From: Alloclostridium intestinigallinarum
GTDB taxonomy: Bacteria > Bacillota > Clostridia > Christensenellales > UBA3700
Reading direction: 5' to 3'
Length of the DNA stretch: 25,605 nucleotides
Assembly (NCBI GenBank): GCA_904393845.1
Contig: CAJFNB010000039.1
Span: forward strand, 1 to 25,605
The notes beneath the pieces are model-generated. The model ran no database searches, was not told the origin of the DNA, and worked only from the letters and a program-made list of their open reading frames with translations. The translations under genes were made by a program, and so were the position numbers. This document shows positions 22,530-25,605 of this stretch, piece by piece. Within the stretch, counting starts at the first letter, position 1. Each line of letters opens with the position of its first letter.

Positions 22530-24089
22530 CTATACGTTCTCGGGCAAATCGTTTTCGATTAAAAGCGCGTCGCCCGCACGCAAAATTTTCCCGAACAGTT
22601 TCTGCGCCTCAGACAAACTGCTTACAATATATATGTTTTCACGCGGAAAATAGTGCAAAGCAAGCCCCTGTTCAATCAACTTCGCCTTGACGCCTATGAG
22701 TATGGCAATATCCGCGACTTCTGCTATCTGCTCCCCAAGTCGCGTATTCAGCTCTTCGTCCTTACTGCCCGTTTCGGTAAACCCCTGAGCCGCAACAATC
22801 TTGCGCCCGTCAAACAGCGAAAGCGCTTCAAGCGCCGCTTTTGCGCCGCGCACATTGCTGTTATAGCCGTCGTCGATAACGGTTATTCCGCGCCCCGTGT
22901 CTATTATCTCCAATCTATGCGGTACAGGTCTGATATTTTCACAGCGCTCCGCCACGTCTTCGAGCGTCATGCCGAGCGCAAGGCAAACCTGCGCCGCCAG
23001 GCAAAAGTTCTCGATATTGTGCCTTCCGATAAGTAAAAGGCGGCATTCCGCCCTTTCTTCCCGAGTCACCAGATCGAACACGCTTCCGCGTGGAGTGAGG
23101 CGGATATTTTCATAATGAACGCTCCGTTTTGTCAGATACCTTCTGCGTATCGGACATGAGATGTACATTTCGGCGGCTTTTTCGTCGTATCCGTTGAAAA
23201 CGGCTATGCCGTTGCAAGGCAGATTTTCAATCAACTCCCCTTTTGTCGCGACGATATTGTCAATCGTACCGAACGTCTGTATATGCTGGGGCGCAATTCC
23301 CGTGATAACGCCCACGCGGGGGCGCACTATTCCGCAAAGTTCCGCTATATCGCCGGGGCGGCGCGCGCCCATTTCACACACGAAATACCTTACACCTTCC
23401 GGCATATCGTTCACCGCGCGGCATATTCCCATGGGAGTGTTGAACGACGCGGGGGTTGCATAGGCGCACTCTCCCAAAAGCGCGGCTATCATGTTTTTCA
23501 CGCTCGTCTTGCCGTAACTGCCCGTTATTCCTATGCGGATAAGTCCCTGTCTTTCGTCCAGCTTCTTCTTTGCTTTTGAAATAAAATGCCGCGCCACCGC
23601 GCTTTCTACGGGTTTGACTGAAATAAGCGCAACTGCCGCGGCGGGCAGGACGAGCACGGGAAGAATGAAGAGCAGAGAGAAATCAAGCCCCGCTCCCGAC
23701 ACTTTGATAAGTCCGCCCAGGAATATGAGAAGGCGCGAGATAAGAAAGTGCACTACAACAAGTGCACAAAGCAGACGGACTGCGCGCGGAGTAAATTTCA
23801 AAAGCGCGGGAGATTTTTTCCAGGTGCACAAAATAAACAGAGCGGAAGTAAGCGAGAATAATCCCAAAAGTATCCACTTAACATATTCCGCCCCGTAAAA
23901 AATCGTAATCGCATAACAAGCCGCGGTAAGCAATAAAAACGCCAGCGAAAGGCAGACAAGCAATAACAGGTGCGCCCTGAATTTTTTATTTAACTGAATT
24001 CTGTATCCCGCATGTTGAATCCACCCCAGCGTGCGAAGAGTAAGCACCGTCCCGAGAATGCCGCATATTGCCGCCGCCATCCACTCCAT
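22530..24089 (-). CDS. MurF-like Mur ligase with N-terminal membrane domain
   Basis: This 519-residue protein joins an N-terminal region of about 160 residues with four or five predicted membrane helices (near 4-20, 42-64, 70-89, 104-127, 137-157) to a Mur ligase core. The core has the P-loop GITGSYGKTS (187-196), NTPMG, EMGARRPGDI, TGIAPQHIQTFG, ATKGELIENL, GRHNIENFCLAA and DDGYNSN, close to MurF. Its position directly before ddl fits a ligase that adds D-Ala-D-Ala to the UDP-MurNAc peptide. The membrane part replaces the usual N-terminal nucleotide-sugar-binding domain of MurF. The ATG has only a weak site (GGGG), and the gene overlaps the hydrolase by 104 bases. A CapB-like or other Mur-ligase role is an alternative. 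Confidence 0.85.
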   Translation of the reverse strand: MEWMAAAICGILGTVLTLRTLGWIQHAGYRIQLNKKFRAHLLLLVCLSLAFLLLTAACYAITIFYGAEYVKWILLGLFSLTSALFILCTWKKSPALLKFTPRAVRLLCALVVVHFLISRLLIFLGGLIKVSGAGLDFSLLFILPVLVLPAAAVALISVKPVESAVARHFISKAKKKLDERQGLIRIGITGSYGKTSVKNMIAALLGECAYATPASFNTPMGICRAVNDMPEGVRYFVCEMGARRPGDIAELCGIVRPRVGVITGIAPQHIQTFGTIDNIVATKGELIENLPCNGIAVFNGYDEKAAEMYISCPIRRRYLTKRSVHYENIRLTPRGSVFDLVTREERAECRLLLIGRHNIENFCLAAQVCLALGMTLEDVAERCENIRPVPHRLEIIDTGRGITVIDDGYNSNVRGAKAALEALSLFDGRKIVAAQGFTETGSKDEELNTRLGEQIAEVADIAILIGVKAKLIEQGLALHYFPRENIYIVSSLSEAQKLFGKILRAGDALLIENDLPENV

Positions 24090-24798
24090 AATATACCCCG
24101 TTCAAAAAATTTCGGATATATCCCGACACTTCAAACGCGTGATCGAGATAGCAAAAATGTCCGCCTTCCAGCACCACAAGGCGCGAACCTTTTATACCCT
24201 TGTGCATTTTATGCGCCATCCAAAGCGGCGTGTCACAGTCGTCCTTGCCCCAAATAAGGAGCGTAGGCGTGATAATTTGCCCCAAAACGTCGTCTTGGCG
24301 GGTGTTTACTATGTTATTGAAGGTCGCCTTCATTATCGGCGTAAGCGCCCTGTAATCGGGCGAACCGCAGTCCGACGTGTCCTTTTTCAGCAGCTTTTTT
24401 ATCTTGTAATCGGCTTTTCTTGCGAGTTTTTTCAAAGTAAGGCGCGGTTTCAACCCCGCTCCGTCTATTATGACAAGCGCGTTCACCCCGGGGTCATCGG
24501 ACATATCCAGCGCCACCCTGCCGCCGAAGGAATGGGCTATTACAGCGCAGGACGTTATATTTTCCTTTTGCAAAACTTCCCGCACCCCCGAAGTAAAATC
24601 GCGCAGAGTATAGACGCGTTCCGCCCGCGTTGCGCCGTGACCGTAAAAGTCCACCGATACGCACCGGTAGGTATCTTTGAGTATGTTGATAAGCGGCAGA
24701 AAGGAATCGCAATTCCCTCCCCAGCCGTGCAGGAAGAGTAAAACTTTTTCTCCCCTTCCGCATACTTTATAGTGCATAGGATTTTCCATATCAACCAT
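23986..24798 (-). CDS. Alpha/beta hydrolase
   Basis: This alpha/beta hydrolase of about 270 residues shows the oxyanion motif LHGWGG, the nucleophile elbow AHSFGG, an acid residue in WGKDD and the catalytic histidine in EGGHFCYLDH. A basic stretch in the cap region (LTLKKLARKADYKIKKLLKKD) may contact membrane or nucleic acid. The domain ends near FLNGVYYG; about 30 further residues overlap the Mur ligase gene in another frame and look unstructured. The start is unresolved among ATGs at 24798, 24789 and 24777 and a GTG at 24831, none with a good ribosome site; the last ATG (MHYKVCGRGEK) begins right at the domain. Its substrate is unknown. It is the first gene of a cluster with Mur ligase and ddl. 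Confidence 0.85.
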   Translation of the reverse strand: MVDMENPMHYKVCGRGEKVLLFLHGWGGNCDSFLPLINILKDTYRCVSVDFYGHGATRAERVYTLRDFTSGVREVLQKENITSCAVIAHSFGGRVALDMSDDPGVNALVIIDGAGLKPRLTLKKLARKADYKIKKLLKKDTSDCGSPDYRALTPIMKATFNNIVNTRQDDVLGQIITPTLLIWGKDDCDTPLWMAHKMHKGIKGSRLVVLEGGHFCYLDHAFEVSGYIRNFLNGVYYGVDGGGNMRHSRDGAYSSHAGVDSTCGIQNSVK

Positions 24799-24835
24799 TG
24801 TATGAAATTTTAGTCCGCGCTGTGAGTGCACAAAA

Positions 24836-24868
24836 GATACGATATGGTGTTTTTAGTGTTTTCGTATC
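24836..24868. promoter_or_regulatory. Inverted repeat in the leader before the hydrolase gene
   Basis: GATACGA (24836-24842) and TCGTATC (24862-24868) are exact inverted copies with 19 bases between. The site lies between the predicted promoter and the start codon, where a repressor or a leader hairpin could act. Confidence 0.45.
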
Positions 24869-24890
24869 AATCCGCACGTCAATTCAGCCG

Positions 24891-24899
24891 ATTATACCA
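24891..24899 (-). promoter_or_regulatory. Extended -10 promoter of the hydrolase-Mur ligase-ddl operon
   Basis: TGGTATAAT on the minus strand is an extended -10. No good -35 lies 17 bases upstream (CTATGT). No terminator was recognised after rimI, so read-through is also possible. Bases 24900-25004 otherwise show only an AT palindrome at 24956-24967. Confidence 0.5.
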
Positions 24900-25004
24900 A
24901 GTGCATATAGCATACATAGAGGCAAAAAAACATAACTCCGCGCAGGTTGGATTTAATTTTATAAAATAATGGGAAGCCGAATTTTTTGAGAGGTAGTTGC
25001 CGCG

Positions 25005-25454
25005 TCAGATTAAAAGAGCGTACTGAAAGGCGTCTTCTTCGCCGTCGTAATATTTCTTGCGGACGGAGTACTGTCTGAAAGAAAATTTTTCGTAGAGAGC
25101 GATTGCGGCGACATTGGAAGCGCGCACTTCCAAAAAGAGCCTGTCTATTCCGCTTTGTTTGCAAACGGAGAGCATATCCCGCATTAAAAGAGTACCTATC
25201 CCCCGCCCTCTCATGTCTGAGCGGACGGCGATGTTGTTAATGTCGCCCTCTTCGAAACTGCGGTACAAACTGTAATAGCCGACAATATCTTCTCCGATAA
25301 GCGCAATGCGGGCAATCGCATTGGGCGCGCACGCCAGAGCGGTGAGCGAACTTACCGACCACGGCTTGGAAAACGCCTCACACTCTATTTTATAGAGCGC
25401 GGGCGCGTCCGCCGGCTGCATATCTCTGAAAGTAATAGCTTGGTTTTCCGCCAC
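25005..25454 (-). CDS. rimI: Ribosomal protein S18-alanine N-acetyltransferase
   Basis: This 149-residue GNAT enzyme acetylates the N-terminal alanine of ribosomal protein S18 in the family's best-known members. Evidence is the acetyl-CoA loop RGRGIGTLLM (82-91), LEVRASNVAAIALYEKFSF (108-126) and RKKYYDGEEDA near the C-terminus, all RimI-typical. The start is GTG at 25452-25454; MAENQAITFRDM precedes the first beta strand, and GGCGGA is a weak ribosome site. The terminal repeat ends 51 bases upstream. In many bacteria rimI lies with tsaB, tsaD and tsaE, but what lies beyond the contig edge is not seen. Confidence 0.9.
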   Translation of the reverse strand: MAENQAITFRDMQPADAPALYKIECEAFSKPWSVSSLTALACAPNAIARIALIGEDIVGYYSLYRSFEEGDINNIAVRSDMRGRGIGTLLMRDMLSVCKQSGIDRLFLEVRASNVAAIALYEKFSFRQYSVRKKYYDGEEDAFQYALLI

Positions 25455-25505
25455 CGTTTCGTTCCGCCTTTTCCTTTTTTGTTATAATGTTTGCAATTAT
25501 ATCGG

Positions 25506-25602
25506 GTACCCGTAGTGGGCCTCAGTAGAACACATTTTACTCTAAAACATAAAATATGTGTATATGTCGGGTTGTAAAATGCTTTGCTTTCAGCGTAACT
25601 GG
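25506..25602 (-). repeat. Right copy of the inverted contig-end repeat
   Basis: This is the reverse complement of 1-97 with four adjacent mismatches (25516-25519). Three further bases (TTT) extend it past the left copy. It lies directly upstream of rimI, so the rimI promoter may be in or beyond the element. No -35/-10 pair was recognised in the 51 bases left between repeat and start codon. Confidence 0.9.
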
Positions 25603-25605
25603 TTT

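Noticed and set aside
24892..24935. Tiny minus-strand frame (MFFCLYVCYMHLV) between rimI and the hydrolase
   Set aside because: Thirteen codons, with the GGAG only two bases from the ATG; overlaps the predicted promoter.
1..25605. Circular plasmid or phage suggested by matching ends
   Set aside because: The ends match as inverted, not direct, copies, and the content is housekeeping genes, so a repeat-bounded chromosomal contig is more likely.

Overview
This window looks like a chromosomal contig from an uncultured anaerobic Bacillota of the class Clostridia, probably a metagenome-assembled genome. Supporting signs are the gene set (scpA-scpB, a DUF2953-ytfJ pair, a DacF-type carboxypeptidase, a Na+-translocating decarboxylase operon, class II galT), AGGAGG-type ribosome binding sites, many GTG starts, a 34-N scaffold gap, and contig ends that both stop inside the same dispersed repeat. 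A Christensenellales-like gut lineage is a guess from gene content and codon style; no rRNA or other phylogenetic marker is present to settle it.

Layout from left to right. (1) 1-298: a repeat copy, the 3' end of an unrecognised plus-strand frame, and a strong terminator. (2) 296-4667: a minus-strand DivIVA-domain gene, then the overlapping minus-strand operon galK-lgt-pncB. (3) 4717-6390: galT, divergent from galK, with its own promoter and terminator. (4) 6477-11869: a five-gene minus-strand operon for a biotin-dependent Na+-translocating decarboxylase (12S-type carboxyltransferase, OadG-like gamma, biotin carrier, OadB-like beta pump, 5S/OadA-type carboxyltransferase). (5) 11988-14836: a minus-strand cell-envelope/sporulation-type cluster of DUF2953, YtfJ/GerW, a D,D-carboxypeptidase and RluB-type pseudouridine synthase. 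(6) 14903-18923: minus-strand lysA, an M50 protease, scpA and scpB; scpB holds the N gap and a long acidic tail. (7) 18988-20110: a WYL-domain regulator divergent from lysA, with a consensus promoter. (8) 20084-24899: minus-strand alpha/beta hydrolase, membrane-anchored Mur ligase, D-Ala-D-Ala ligase, then isocitrate dehydrogenase with its own promoter. (9) 25005-25602: rimI and the second, inverted copy of the terminal repeat.

The genes are mostly core metabolism and envelope functions. galK and galT supply the Leloir steps. lysA, ddl, the Mur ligase and the carboxypeptidase make or trim peptidoglycan precursors. ScpA and ScpB serve chromosome condensation. The decarboxylase operon would couple decarboxylation of a carboxylic acid or its CoA ester to Na+ export. 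No phage, CRISPR array, tRNA, rRNA or complete insertion sequence is visible, and no stretch longer than about 300 bases lacks a gene. I do not see a clear new multi-gene system. The items most worth a second look are the two unlike carboxyltransferases in one Na+ pump operon, the outward-facing repeat at both contig ends, the membrane-fused Mur ligase, the acidic ScpB tail, and a recurring TTGCAA-17-TATAAT promoter form.
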